In this document: positions 1 to 7,936 of the stretch, in pieces
Layout of the letters: each line of letters starts with the position of its first letter
Position numbering within the stretch: position 1 is the stretch's first letter
Source: Ardenticatenaceae bacterium
GTDB lineage: Bacteria; Chloroflexota; Anaerolineae; Promineifilales; Promineifilaceae
Direction of reading: 5' to 3'
Length of the DNA stretch: 44,410 bases
Assembly: GCA_030065875.1 (NCBI GenBank)
Contig: JASJCR010000073.1
Location: 1 to 44,410, forward strand
Notes under the pieces: generated by a model
Told to the model about the DNA's origin: nothing
What the model saw: the letters and a program-made list of their open reading frames with translations, nothing else
The model's database searches: none
Made by a program: the position numbers and the translations under genes

Positions 1-68
1 AAGACCACAGACGTCAGACCTCAGACAACAGACCAGACTCCAGTAGGGGCACGGCTTGCCGTGCCCGA
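1..68 (+). repeat. Heptameric CAGACNN array plus palindrome inside coding sequence, linker copy 1
   Basis: Bases 1-42 parse as six degenerate heptamers of the form CAGACNN. Bases 43-68 follow with a palindrome whose arms (47-55 and 58-66) are perfect 9-bp complements around TT. Six heptamers make 42 bases, exactly 14 codons, so the array keeps frame. The whole block encodes the linker before the first ACP. Confidence 0.85.
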
Positions 69-3000
69 GTCACCGGCCGCGCCCGCAGTCGATGTCATCA
101 CCGAGAAAGTGCGGGCCATCGTCGCCGAACAAACCGGCTACCCTACCGACATGCTCGATCTCGACCTCGATCTCGAAGCCGATCTCGGCGTCGACACCGT
201 CAAGCAGGCGGAGACCTTCCTGGCCATTCGCGAAGCGTTTGACATTCCTCGCCAGGATGACCTGCAGCTGCGCGACTATCCCACCCTCGAAAAGGTCATC
301 GGCTTTGTCCGCGACATGCGACCCGATTTGAAGACCACAGACGTCAGACCTCAGACAACAGACCAGACTCCAGTAGGGGCACGGCTTGCCGTGCCCGAGT
401 CACCGGCCGCGCCCGCAGTCGATGTCATCACCGAAAAAGTGCGGGCCATCGTCGCCGATCAAACCGGCTATCCCACCGACATGCTCGATCTCGACCTCGA
501 TCTCGAAGCCGACCTCGGCGTCGACACCGTCAAACAGGCCGAGACCTTCCTGGCCATTCGCGAACAGTTCGACATTCCCCGCCAGGAAAATCTGCAGCTG
601 CGCGACTATCCCACCCTCGAAAAGGTCATCGGCTTTGTTAAAGAAATGCGACCCGATCTTGTAGGGCCGCAGCATGCTGCGGCCGCAGACCAGAAAAGAC
701 CAGAGACCATAGACGAGAGCGTAGAGGACGAAACAGCATCTGTCGTGCTGCCGGTGTACGCCGTTGAAGACGCCGACCAAATGCCGCGGCGGGTTCCGAC
801 CCCAACCTTGCGGCCGGCGCTCGATCTATGCAAGCCAACCGGAATCACCCTGAACGCCGGCAGCCGGGTCATCCTCATGCCGGATGAAGGCGGTGTCGGG
901 CAGGCGCTGCAGGGTCGACTGCACAAGCTGGGCGTAGAGGTCCTGATTCTCGAACCAAACGCCATTGCCGAACAAATCACTGGCTGGCTAAATGAAGGCC
1001 CCATCCAGGGCGTTTACTGGCTGCCGGCACTCGATGTCGAACCGGAATTGTCGGCCATGAGTCAGGAAGAATGGCAGGCGGAAACCGGCCGGCGCATCAA
1101 AGGACTTTACACCGCGATGCGCGCCCTCTATGAAACGCTCAACACCAGCAGCACCTTCCTGGTTAGCGCCACCCGCCTGGGCGGGCAGCACGGCTACGGC
1201 TCTGCCGGTGCGACAGCCCCTCTCGGTGGTGGGGTAACCGGCTTTACCAAAGCGTACAAGCGAGAACGGCCGGAAACCCTGGTTAAAGCGGTCGATTTCC
1301 CGATCAGCCGCAAAACCGCAGCCCTGGCCGACAAGCTCATCGCCGAAACGCTCCACGATCCCGGTCTGGTTGAAGTGGGGTATGTGGATGAGCGGCGAGT
1401 CGGCATCACCTTGATCGAAAAGCCGCTCAAAGCGAACGGCGGTTTGACTCTCAACAGCAAAACCGTCATGCTGATTACCGGGGCAGCCGGCGGCATCACC
1501 AGCGCCATCGTTGGCGATTTGGCCGCGGCCGGTGGCGGAACGTTTTACCTTCTCGATCTCACGCCTGAACCCGATCGAAACGACCCGCAAATCGCCCTCT
1601 TCCGCGAAGACAAAGAGCAGCTAAAACGGCTGCTCATCGACGAGGCCAAGGCGGCCGGTAAACGGCCAACACCGGTCCAAATCGAAAAAGAAATGATGGC
1701 GGTTGAGCGTCAGGAGGCGGCCCTGCGATCGATCGAAATGGTCGAATCGATTGGCGGGACCGCTCACTATCGCTCGGTTAATTTGCTGGATCATGACGCT
1801 GTGGCTGCGGTTGTGGACGAAATTGCCAAGGCCCACGGCCGGATCGATGTGATTATCCATGCCGGCGGTATCGAAATCAGCAAAGGGTTGGACAAAAAAG
1901 ATCCGGCCCAGTTTGACCTGGTCTTTGATATTAAAGCAAACGGGATGTACAGCCTGCTCCATGCTGCGCAAGACCTGCCAATCGGGGCCATCGTGGCTTT
2001 TAGCTCAGTGGCCGGCCGATTTGGCAACAGCGGCCAAACCGATTACAGTGCCGCCAATGACCTGCTGTGCAAGGTGTGCAGCAGCCTGCGCCGCTGGCGG
2101 CCGGAGACTCGCGGCATCGCCATCGACTGGACCGCCTGGGGCGGTATTGGCATGGCCACGCGCGGTTCAATACCAACCATCATGAAGGCGGCCGGCATCG
2201 ACATGCTGCCGCCGGAAGCCGGTGTGCCTACCGTGCGCCGCGAGCTGCTCAGCCCGTTCTCTGGCGAAATCGTTGTAGGCGGAGCGTTGGGTATCCTGAC
2301 TGAAGAGTTTGATGAACACGGGGGCGTTGACCTGGCTCAGTTTGCGGAGAAAACAGCAGCGGATCAAACGCCGCTTCTTGATAAGCTCACCCGCTGGTCT
2401 TTGTATGGTGGCATGGAAATCGCCACAGCGCTAGATCCCAACGAGCAGCCCTTCCTGCACGACCACGCCATGGACGGCACGCCGCTTTTGCCCGGCGTAA
2501 TGGGCACCGAGGCGTTTGCCGAGCTGGCGCGCTTCATGGTGCCGGAGCTGGCCGAAGGGTCTCTGACAATTGGCAATGAAACCTTTCACTCCCCCTTCAA
2601 ATTTTACCGCATGGAGCCGCAAACGCTGTTCCTGCGCGGGCAGGCCATACCGGATGGTGAGAAGGGTGTGCGGGTTCACACCGCCCTGTACTCCCGGCGG
2701 GAATTGCCCACGGGGTTGCAGGAGAAGCTGCACTTCACGGCAGAGGTGCTCTTAAGCGGTGACCGGCTGCAGCCGCCAACGGTTGAGTTCAAGCTGCCGG
2801 CCGAGCTGCCCATTCAGCCCCCGGCCATTTACGACGTTTACTTCCACGGCCCGGCGTATCAGGTGCTTGAAGGAGTGGCGGTAAACGGCGCGCAGGCGAT
2901 CGGCCGCCTGGCAACCGAGCTGCCTCCCAACATCAATCCTGCTGGGGCACTCGAACAAATCGCCCCTCGCTTGATCGAGCTATGTTTCCAGACCGCCGGG

Positions 3001-3234
3001 GTTTGGGAAATCAAAACCAACGGGGTGCTGGCTCTACCCATGGCGATTGGTCAGGTTCAGGCGTATCAGCCCGAATCCGCCGCCACAGGGCCGCTGTTTG
3101 CAATCGTTGAAGCGGTCACCACAGATGATGGGCAGGCCGCATTTAATGCCCAGGTTGTTGACGAAAGTGGACAGGTTTACATCGACCTGCAGCGTTATCG
3201 CACGGTTCAACTGCCTGGTCAGGTTACGTTATAG
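1..3234 (+). CDS. Multidomain PKS/fatty-acid-synthase-like protein, C-terminal part (ACP-ACP-KR-DH), 5' end outside window
   Basis: The frame is open from base 1, so the start codon lies upstream; GTG at 61 sits inside a linker and is not a credible start. Numbering from base 1, two acyl carrier domains (about 28-108 and 138-218) are followed by a structural half and a Rossmann ketoreductase (ITGAAGG near 490, FSSVAG, YSAAN with Tyr682). A hot-dog dehydratase follows, with the canonical HxxxGxxxxP motif at His822 (HAMDGTPLLP) and a later FHGPAYQ segment. The order resembles polyunsaturated-fatty-acid or glycolipid type synthases; ketosynthase and acyltransferase domains would be expected upstream. 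Both ACPs read LGVDTVKQ, with Thr at bases 196-198 and 526-528 where the phosphopantetheinylated Ser (DSxK) usually sits. A PPTase and an acyl-CoA carboxylase follow, so the locus probably makes a reduced acyl chain. The product is unknown. Confidence 0.88.
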   Translation, partial: KTTDVRPQTTDQTPVGARLAVPESPAAPAVDVITEKVRAIVAEQTGYPTDMLDLDLDLEADLGVDTVKQAETFLAIREAFDIPRQDDLQLRDYPTLEKVIGFVRDMRPDLKTTDVRPQTTDQTPVGARLAVPESPAAPAVDVITEKVRAIVADQTGYPTDMLDLDLDLEADLGVDTVKQAETFLAIREQFDIPRQENLQLRDYPTLEKVIGFVKEMRPDLVGPQHAAAADQKRPETIDESVEDETASVVLPVYAVEDADQMPRRVPTPTLRPALDLCKPTGITLNAGSRVILMPDEGGVGQALQGRLHKLGVEVLILEPNAIAEQITGWLNEGPIQGVYWLPALDVEPELSAMSQEEWQAETGRRIKGLYTAMRALYETLNTSSTFLVSATRLGGQHGYGSAGATAPLGGGVTGFTKAYKRERPETLVKAVDFPISRKTAALADKLIAETLHDPGLVEVGYVDERRVGITLIEKPLKANGGLTLNSKTVMLITGAAGGITSAIVGDLAAAGGGTFYLLDLTPEPDRNDPQIALFREDKEQLKRLLIDEAKAAGKRPTPVQIEKEMMAVERQEAALRSIEMVESIGGTAHYRSVNLLDHDAVAAVVDEIAKAHGRIDVIIHAGGIEISKGLDKKDPAQFDLVFDIKANGMYSLLHAAQDLPIGAIVAFSSVAGRFGNSGQTDYSAANDLLCKVCSSLRRWRPETRGIAIDWTAWGGIGMATRGSIPTIMKAAGIDMLPPEAGVPTVRRELLSPFSGEIVVGGALGILTEEFDEHGGVDLAQFAEKTAADQTPLLDKLTRWSLYGGMEIATALDPNEQPFLHDHAMDGTPLLPGVMGTEAFAELARFMVPELAEGSLTIGNETFHSPFKFYRMEPQTLFLRGQAIPDGEKGVRVHTALYSRRELPTGLQEKLHFTAEVLLSGDRLQPPTVEFKLPAELPIQPPAIYDVYFHGPAYQVLEGVAVNGAQAIGRLATELPPNINPAGALEQIAPRLIELCFQTAGVWEIKTNGVLALPMAIGQVQAYQPESAATGPLFAIVEAVTTDDGQAAFNAQVVDESGQVYIDLQRYRTVQLPGQVTL
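331..398 (+). repeat. Heptameric CAGACNN array plus palindrome inside coding sequence, linker copy 2
   Basis: This copy is base-for-base identical to the block at 1-68. Its palindrome arms lie at 377-385 and 388-396. It encodes the linker between the two ACP domains. Confidence 0.85.
661..714 (+). repeat. GGCCGCAG palindrome plus CAGAC-type repeats inside coding sequence (post-ACP linker)
   Basis: Bases 665-684 are the perfect palindrome GGCCGCAGCATGCTGCGGCC, preceded by GTAG. AGAC words follow at 687, 697, 704 and 711, the last three 7 bases apart. The same 24-base GTAG-plus-palindrome word occurs in an intergenic spacer at 26432-26455. Here it is translated in frame as the linker after ACP2. 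Confidence 0.8.
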
Positions 3235-3240
3235 GAGTTA

Positions 3241-3318
3241 AATAGGGCCGGGATTTGTCTCACCTGGTCGCCGATCTGAGAAATTTACCCATCTAATCAG
3301 GCAATCTTCGGCCCTATT
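3241..3318. repeat. 10-bp inverted repeat between synthase and PPTase genes
   Basis: AATAGGGCCG at 3241-3250 is the exact reverse complement of CGGCCCTATT at 3309-3318, with about 58 bases between. There is no T-run directly after it, so it is not a typical terminator. It fills most of the gap before the PPTase start and could be an mRNA stem between co-transcribed genes. Confidence 0.5.
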
Positions 3319-3339
3319 AATAAATTTGTGAGGAACATC

Positions 3340-4044
3340 ATGAAAATCCATTGGCTCCTCAAACACGTTGATGAAGGTGGAAATTGGCCAAACGTGCCTC
3401 TCCACCACGCAGAAGCAGCCCGTCTGGCGCTTTTTAAGTCAGAAAAACGGCGGCGGGATTGGCTGCTGGGCCGGCAGACCGCCAAACAGCTCCTGCAGCA
3501 GGTGCTTGGCCGGTACGTTACCCGGCCGCTTCGTGGCGACGAATTGTTTATCGGCAACCATGAAACCGGCGAACCTTTTGTGAGCTGCACAAAACCGGAG
3601 TTGGCCAGCCGGCCGCTGACGATTTCCATCAGCCACGGCCACGATCATGCGTTGTGTGCTGTGGCTGAAGTGGCCGACGTGCGGCTGGGTGCCGACCTGG
3701 AACGAATTACCCCGCGTATCCGGGGGTTTGCCAATGACTATTTTACTTTGGCAGAGATGGCTCAGGTCAATCGAGCCGGCCCGGCCAATCGAGATATGAT
3801 GATCAATCTTATCTGGAGCGGAAAAGAGGCCGCCCTCAAGGCGCTGCACAAAGGCTTATCGGTGGATACCCGGTCAGTAAGCTGCCTCTTTGATCAGCTT
3901 CCTAATCCGGATGGCTGGCGGACATTTTCCGTGGAAATTGACAAACGTCGGTTGGTCGAACCGCTGCCATCGCTTCACGGCTGGTGGCGTATCGAAGGAG
4001 ATCTGGTTATCACGGTTGTGGCCAGCCGCCAGTGGGAAAATTAA
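3340..4044 (+). CDS. Sfp-type 4'-phosphopantetheinyl transferase
   Basis: This 234-residue protein is expected to transfer the 4'-phosphopantetheine arm of CoA onto carrier proteins. Family hallmarks in order are RRRDWLLGRQTAK near the N terminus, the CoA-binding segment SISHGHDHALCAVA, the Mg-binding LGADLE (Asp119, Glu121) and the signature WSGKEAALK (Trp159, Lys162, Glu163). The length is usual for the Sfp/HetI group. I place the start at ATG 3340, preceded by GAGG at good spacing, rather than GTG 3328. The gene lies between the synthase and its carboxylase, so its natural substrates are probably the synthase ACPs, which makes their Thr-for-Ser change more puzzling. Confidence 0.93.
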   Translation: MKIHWLLKHVDEGGNWPNVPLHHAEAARLALFKSEKRRRDWLLGRQTAKQLLQQVLGRYVTRPLRGDELFIGNHETGEPFVSCTKPELASRPLTISISHGHDHALCAVAEVADVRLGADLERITPRIRGFANDYFTLAEMAQVNRAGPANRDMMINLIWSGKEAALKALHKGLSVDTRSVSCLFDQLPNPDGWRTFSVEIDKRRLVEPLPSLHGWWRIEGDLVITVVASRQWEN

Positions 4045-4062
4045 CTTTGGGAGAGACGAACT

Positions 4063-5610
4063 ATGACGCGCGAAATGCAGGAATACATCAACGATTTACA
4101 GGAGCGGCGCAATATTGCCCAGGGCACCGAAAAAGATGTGGATCGTCAACACGGCAAGGGTCGGCTGACCGCCCGCGAACGGCTGACGCTGCTGTTTGAC
4201 AGGGGGGAATTCACCGAAATCGACACGCTGGTCACGCCGCGTTACGAAAGTTATTTGGGCGGCAAAGATTCCCGCTATGGGGATGGGGTGGTCATCGGGT
4301 TTGGGCTGGTCCACGGCCGTCACGTCATGGTGGCCTCCCAGGATGCGGCCGTGATGGGTGGATCGCTCGGTGAAATGCACGCCAATAAAATCGTGAAGGG
4401 GATGCGAATGGCCCTAAAATATGGCTGCCCCTTTATCGCCATTAACGATTCCGGCGGCGCGCGGATTCAGGAAGGGGTGGACAGCCTGGGTGGGTACGCC
4501 AGAATTTTTGATGCCAACTGTGAGGCTTCAGGGGTCATCCCCCAAATCTCGGTGATCATGGGGCCGTGTGCCGGTGGGGCTGTTTACTCTCCTGCTTTGA
4601 CCGACTTTGTCTTCATGACCCAAAAAAGCTACATGTTTATCACCGGGCCACAGGTTGTTAAAGCGGTTATGCAGGAAAACGTTACATTCGACGATTTAGG
4701 GGGCGGGTTAATGCACAGTCAGGAAAGCGGGGTGTGCCACTTCTTAGCCCAGGATGACCGTGAGTGCCTGGCCCAGGTACGCGAACTGTTGAGGTATCTA
4801 CCGGGCAACAACCGGGACGATCCTCCTTACGTACGGCCGATCGATGATCCCAACCGGTTGTGTCCGGAATTGGAGCAAATTGTCCCGACCGATCCTCACA
4901 AACCCTATGATGTCCGTCAGGTGATAACCAGCATCGTTGACGACGGCCGGTTCTTTGAGGTGCATCAGCTGTGGGCTCAAAATATGGTGGTCGGATTTGC
5001 TCGTCTGAACGGGTATGTCGTGGGATTGGTCGCCAATCAACCTCAGGTGTTGGCCGGCTGTATCGACATCAAAGCTTCGATTAAAGCCACCCATTTCATC
5101 CGCATTTGCGATGCGTACAACATCCCCATCATCACCCTGCAGGACGTGCCCGGCTTCTTACCCGGCCGCGATCAGGAATATGGCGGCATCATTCGCAACG
5201 GGGCGCGCATGATTTATGCCTACAGTGAGGCCACCGTTCCCAAGCTGATGATCATTTTGCGCAAAAGTTATGGCGGCGCTTACTGCGTCATGAGCAGTAA
5301 GGGGCTGCGCGGCGATTTGCTTTACGCCTGGCCCAATGCCGAAATTGCGGTGATGGGTGCTGAAGGGGCGGTCAACATCCTGTTTCGTCGTGACGTACAG
5401 GCGGCCGAAGATCCGGAGGCCCGCCGCAAAGAGTTGGTTGACGACTATGAAACCAAGTTCAACAACCCGTATGTGGCGGCGTCACGGGGCATGATTGACG
5501 AGGTAATTGAACCGCGCGATTCGCGCCGGATTCTCATTCGTTCCCTCGAGTTGACCCTCTCCAAACGAGAAAGTCACGTCCCGAAAAAACACGGAATTTC
5601 ACCCATGTAA
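4063..5610 (+). CDS. Acyl-CoA carboxylase carboxyltransferase (beta) subunit, PccB/AccD family
   Basis: This 515-residue protein transfers carboxyl from carboxybiotin to an acyl-CoA, making malonyl- or methylmalonyl-CoA. The two-lobed crotonase-fold arrangement is clear. The N half has RLTARERL, the SGGARIQEGVDSLGGYARIF segment and an oxyanion-hole GPCAGGAVYSPAL. The C half has DVPGFLPGRDQEYGGIIRNGA and the second oxyanion-hole segment KSYGGAYCVM. The family tail KKHGISPM is present. Cys408 (codon at 5284) is at the position of Asp422 of Streptomyces PccB or Ile of AccB, a residue known to bias propionyl versus acetyl preference, so substrate choice cannot be read off. The start ATG 4063 has a GGGAGAG site and follows the PPTase by 18 bases. 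Confidence 0.93.
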   Translation: MTREMQEYINDLQERRNIAQGTEKDVDRQHGKGRLTARERLTLLFDRGEFTEIDTLVTPRYESYLGGKDSRYGDGVVIGFGLVHGRHVMVASQDAAVMGGSLGEMHANKIVKGMRMALKYGCPFIAINDSGGARIQEGVDSLGGYARIFDANCEASGVIPQISVIMGPCAGGAVYSPALTDFVFMTQKSYMFITGPQVVKAVMQENVTFDDLGGGLMHSQESGVCHFLAQDDRECLAQVRELLRYLPGNNRDDPPYVRPIDDPNRLCPELEQIVPTDPHKPYDVRQVITSIVDDGRFFEVHQLWAQNMVVGFARLNGYVVGLVANQPQVLAGCIDIKASIKATHFIRICDAYNIPIITLQDVPGFLPGRDQEYGGIIRNGARMIYAYSEATVPKLMIILRKSYGGAYCVMSSKGLRGDLLYAWPNAEIAVMGAEGAVNILFRRDVQAAEDPEARRKELVDDYETKFNNPYVAASRGMIDEVIEPRDSRRILIRSLELTLSKRESHVPKKHGISPM

Positions 5611-5673
5611 TCAAGTCAAAAGAGATATTTGCCAGGCGAGATTGTTTGTAGCCATCTACCCATAAGACCGCTA

Positions 5674-5707
5674 GACGAGATTCCTCGCTAACGCTCGGAA
5701 TGACAGG
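5674..5707 (+). repeat. Dispersed intergenic repeat of the 'attcctcgct...ggaatgaca' type
   Basis: The spacer between the carboxyltransferase and biotin carboxylase genes contains GACGAGATTCCTCGC followed by GCTCGGAATGACAGG. The reverse complement of a related element occurs at 20341-20380. It interrupts what is otherwise one functional gene group. No other feature was seen in the 182-base spacer. Confidence 0.55.
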
Positions 5708-5792
5708 TGGTTTGTTAAATTGCTTAACTATTTTTTACCGCTTGATTGACTAATTGATCTCAAAAACTGTGGAAAAAGAAGCGAGAAATCGT

Positions 5793-7274
5793 ATGTTCCA
5801 AAAAATATTAATCGCCAATCGCGGGGAAATCGCCGTCCGCATCATCCGCACCTGCCGCGAGATGCAAATACCAACCGTGGCCGTCTATGAGCCGGCCGAC
5901 GACAGCGCCATCCATGTACGGCTGGCCAACCAATCGATTCTGCTTGAGTCAGATCATTCGTTTTTTGATCAGGACGCGCTCCTGAAAATCGCTCGAGAAA
6001 CCGGCTGCGACGCCATCCATCCGGGTTATGGATTTCTAGCGGAAAACTGCGGCTTTGCTGAAGCGTGTGCGGCCGCCGGCATTACCTTAATCGGCCCATC
6101 CGCAACAGTCATGAAAGAGGTTGTTTTTAAGCAGCATGCGCTGCACCGGGTTGGGGCTGCTGATGTGCCCACGGTCACCCATTCCGATTTTTCATTCAGC
6201 CCAGAAGAAGATGAAGGTATCCTGTATACCGCCAATCGACTGGGTTATCCGATAATAATCAAATCAGGTGTGGGCGGCCGAGGGCCGGGAGAGCGGCTGG
6301 TCATGAAGCCACCGCAGCTCATGGCGGCCCTCCATCGCGCCAAACGGGAATCAAGGCGCTTTTACAGCGAAGATCAACTTTATTTAGAAAAGGCGATCTT
6401 GCCCGTTCACCTGGTTGGGGTCCAAATCGTCGGAGATCGACACGGGAACTTGATTCATCTGGGAGATCGTGAAGGATCAATTTTAACCGGCAGCCGAAAA
6501 ATCATTGAAGAGTCACCAGCCCCCTGCCTCGATGATGATCAGCGGCAGGCGATGCATGAGGCAGCCCTGACAATCGGCCGTCTCTTTAAGTATGACAACA
6601 TCGGAACGGTTGAATTTTTGGTTGATGGAAAAGGGAATTTCTTCTTTAGTGAAGTTAAAGCTCGCCTGCAGGCGGAACATCCGCTCACTGAATTGAGGGC
6701 TCACCTCGACCTGGTTCGGCTGCAAATTGAAATCGCGGCCGGTAATCCCCTGACGATCGAGCAAGGGTCGGTTGATTTGCGCACTCACACCATGATGGCC
6801 CGGATTCGGGCTGAGAACCCCCGAAAACGATTTTTACCGGCTCCCGGTCTTATCAAGCGGCTGCGCTTTCCCGGTGGTCATGGGGTTCGGGTGGACAGTT
6901 ACATCACGGTCGGGAGTAGAATCCCCGGCCGGTATGATCCGCTGTTTGCCAAAATATCCGTCTCCGGCATGACTCGTGAGGCATGCCTTTCCCGCTTCCA
7001 ACTTGCCTTAAACGAGACGCGTGTCGATGGGACGGCGACCAATTTAATTGTGCTCAGGCAAGCCGCCCTAAGCCCTCGCTTTACCAACGGCCGCTACACG
7101 ACTGAGTTTGCCCCCCAGGATAGCGATTTGGAACGATTATCCGCAACACAACGGCGTCAGCTGGCCGCGGCCGCGGCCGTGCTTTACGCCTATCGTAACC
7201 AACGACACGCCCCCAGTCAGCCAGACCAATTCCGGCGAGGGTGGCACCAGGCCAGTCGCCGGCTGCCGGAGTAA
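5793..7274 (+). CDS. Divergent biotin carboxylase subunit of acyl-CoA carboxylase
   Basis: This 493-residue protein has the full biotin carboxylase layout: KILIANRGEIAVRIIRTC at the N terminus, HPGYGFLAEN, an ATP-grasp fold, and the C-terminal domain (ARIRAENP, GGHGVRVDSY). By-eye alignment with E. coli AccC keeps the ATP-grasp Lys157, the metal-binding Glu residues (GTVEFL and Glu287), Lys236, Arg291, Gln293, Glu295 and the Arg in GVRVDS. Several usually fixed residues differ. The AccC Asn290 position is Lys289 (EVKARLQAEHP), His236 is Ser234, Gln233 is Leu231, HVEIQ is LVGVQ and the glycine-rich loop is altered. It may be active with changed properties, or degenerate. I start at ATG 5793, where family homology begins; a TTG at 5754 would add 13 residues. 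The carrier protein gene follows by 11 bases. Confidence 0.85.
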   Translation: MFQKILIANRGEIAVRIIRTCREMQIPTVAVYEPADDSAIHVRLANQSILLESDHSFFDQDALLKIARETGCDAIHPGYGFLAENCGFAEACAAAGITLIGPSATVMKEVVFKQHALHRVGAADVPTVTHSDFSFSPEEDEGILYTANRLGYPIIIKSGVGGRGPGERLVMKPPQLMAALHRAKRESRRFYSEDQLYLEKAILPVHLVGVQIVGDRHGNLIHLGDREGSILTGSRKIIEESPAPCLDDDQRQAMHEAALTIGRLFKYDNIGTVEFLVDGKGNFFFSEVKARLQAEHPLTELRAHLDLVRLQIEIAAGNPLTIEQGSVDLRTHTMMARIRAENPRKRFLPAPGLIKRLRFPGGHGVRVDSYITVGSRIPGRYDPLFAKISVSGMTREACLSRFQLALNETRVDGTATNLIVLRQAALSPRFTNGRYTTEFAPQDSDLERLSATQRRQLAAAAAVLYAYRNQRHAPSQPDQFRRGWHQASRRLPE

Positions 7275-7285
7275 GGAGAAAAACG

Positions 7286-7783
7286 ATGAGCAGGTTAGCC
7301 GTAACGTTAGGGGATCGAACGTTTTACATCGAGTTAAACTGGACCCCACAGCAAGGTGGGAATGTCGTGGTGGAGGTTGATGGGGAGCCGGTTGAAGTGA
7401 TGGTGCCGGGTAAAGATCCGGACCTGGAAGAAATTACCTGGCTCTTGACGGACAATCAGCCGCTGGAGTTGGTCGTTGACCCCGATTTGGCGTGGCTTTG
7501 GCATCACGATCAGATGTTTCCCCTTCACGTTCGCGATTTAGACGCCCAGGTAGCCAGGCCGCCGAGCGGCGACACGCGGGTCAAGGCCCCTATCCCCGGA
7601 CTCGTCGCCCGCATCCTTGTTGAACCGGGTCACCAGGTTGAGGTGGGTGATTCAGTGCTGGTGTTGGAAGCGATGAAAATGGAAAATGAGGTGTCCGCCA
7701 CCGCCACCGGAGTAATCGACAAAATTCACGTCACCCCAGGGCAAACGGTGATGCGCAATGATGTATTGATTGAGATAAGTTAA
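7286..7783 (+). CDS. Biotin carboxyl carrier protein of acyl-CoA carboxylase
   Basis: This 165-residue protein carries the biotin that moves CO2 from the biotin carboxylase to the carboxyltransferase. The C-terminal biotinyl domain (about 95-165) opens with VKAPIPGLVARILVEPG and contains the biotinylation motif EAMKMENEV, with the modified Lys inside AMKM. It ends like other carriers (GQTVMRNDVLIEI). The N-terminal 90 residues are a beta-rich region like that of propionyl-CoA carboxylase or oxaloacetate decarboxylase carriers. ATG 7286 has a strong TAAGGAG site overlapping the stop of the previous gene, which points to translational coupling. A terminator hairpin follows the stop, so this gene ends the transcription unit. 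Confidence 0.92.
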   Translation: MSRLAVTLGDRTFYIELNWTPQQGGNVVVEVDGEPVEVMVPGKDPDLEEITWLLTDNQPLELVVDPDLAWLWHHDQMFPLHVRDLDAQVARPPSGDTRVKAPIPGLVARILVEPGHQVEVGDSVLVLEAMKMENEVSATATGVIDKIHVTPGQTVMRNDVLIEIS

Positions 7784-7818
7784 TTCCCCAAATTTCCTGA
7801 TAATACTTCTCCGACAAT

Positions 7819-7875
7819 TTCCCGGATAATGCTTTTAAGAATCTATTCTTTTAAGTGTTTTCCGGGAATTTTTTT
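7819..7875 (+). terminator. Rho-independent terminator after the carboxylase genes
   Basis: The arms at 7819-7842 and 7845-7868 form a 24-position stem with five mismatches around a CT loop; the outer TTCCCGGA/TCCGGGAA and inner AAGAAT/ATTCTT parts are perfect. A run of seven T follows at 7869-7875. It lies 35 bases after the carrier protein stop. Confidence 0.75.
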
Positions 7876-7884
7876 GCAAACGAT

Positions 7885-7927
7885 CTGTAAACGATAATAA
7901 AGATAATGCGGATAAAAACGTTTACAG
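7885..7927 (+). promoter_or_regulatory. 9-bp inverted repeat reaching the ribosome binding site of the next gene
   Basis: CTGTAAACG at 7885-7893 is the exact reverse complement of CGTTTACAG at 7919-7927. The right arm overlaps the first bases of the AGGAG site (7926-7930) before ATG 7937. It could be an operator or an mRNA stem that limits access to the ribosome site. The function is inferred from position only. Confidence 0.35.
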
Positions 7928-7936
7928 GAGACCTTA

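Larger units (their letters stand above)
1..660 (+). repeat. Tandem 330-bp (110-codon) repeat: linker plus ACP, two copies
   Basis: Bases 1-330 and 331-660 are two copies of one unit encoding a linker and an acyl carrier domain. The first 104 bases of each unit are identical. The remaining roughly 226 bases differ at about 20 places by my count, many silent. The window starts at the unit boundary, so more copies may lie upstream. Confidence 0.95.

Noticed and set aside
61..63. GTG at 61 as start of the synthase gene
   Set aside because: The frame is open to base 1 and the GTG lies in a linker whose exact copy is internal to the same protein at 391.
5754..5792. TTG start for the biotin carboxylase
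   Set aside because: The added 13 residues do not resemble the family; homology begins at ATG 5793.
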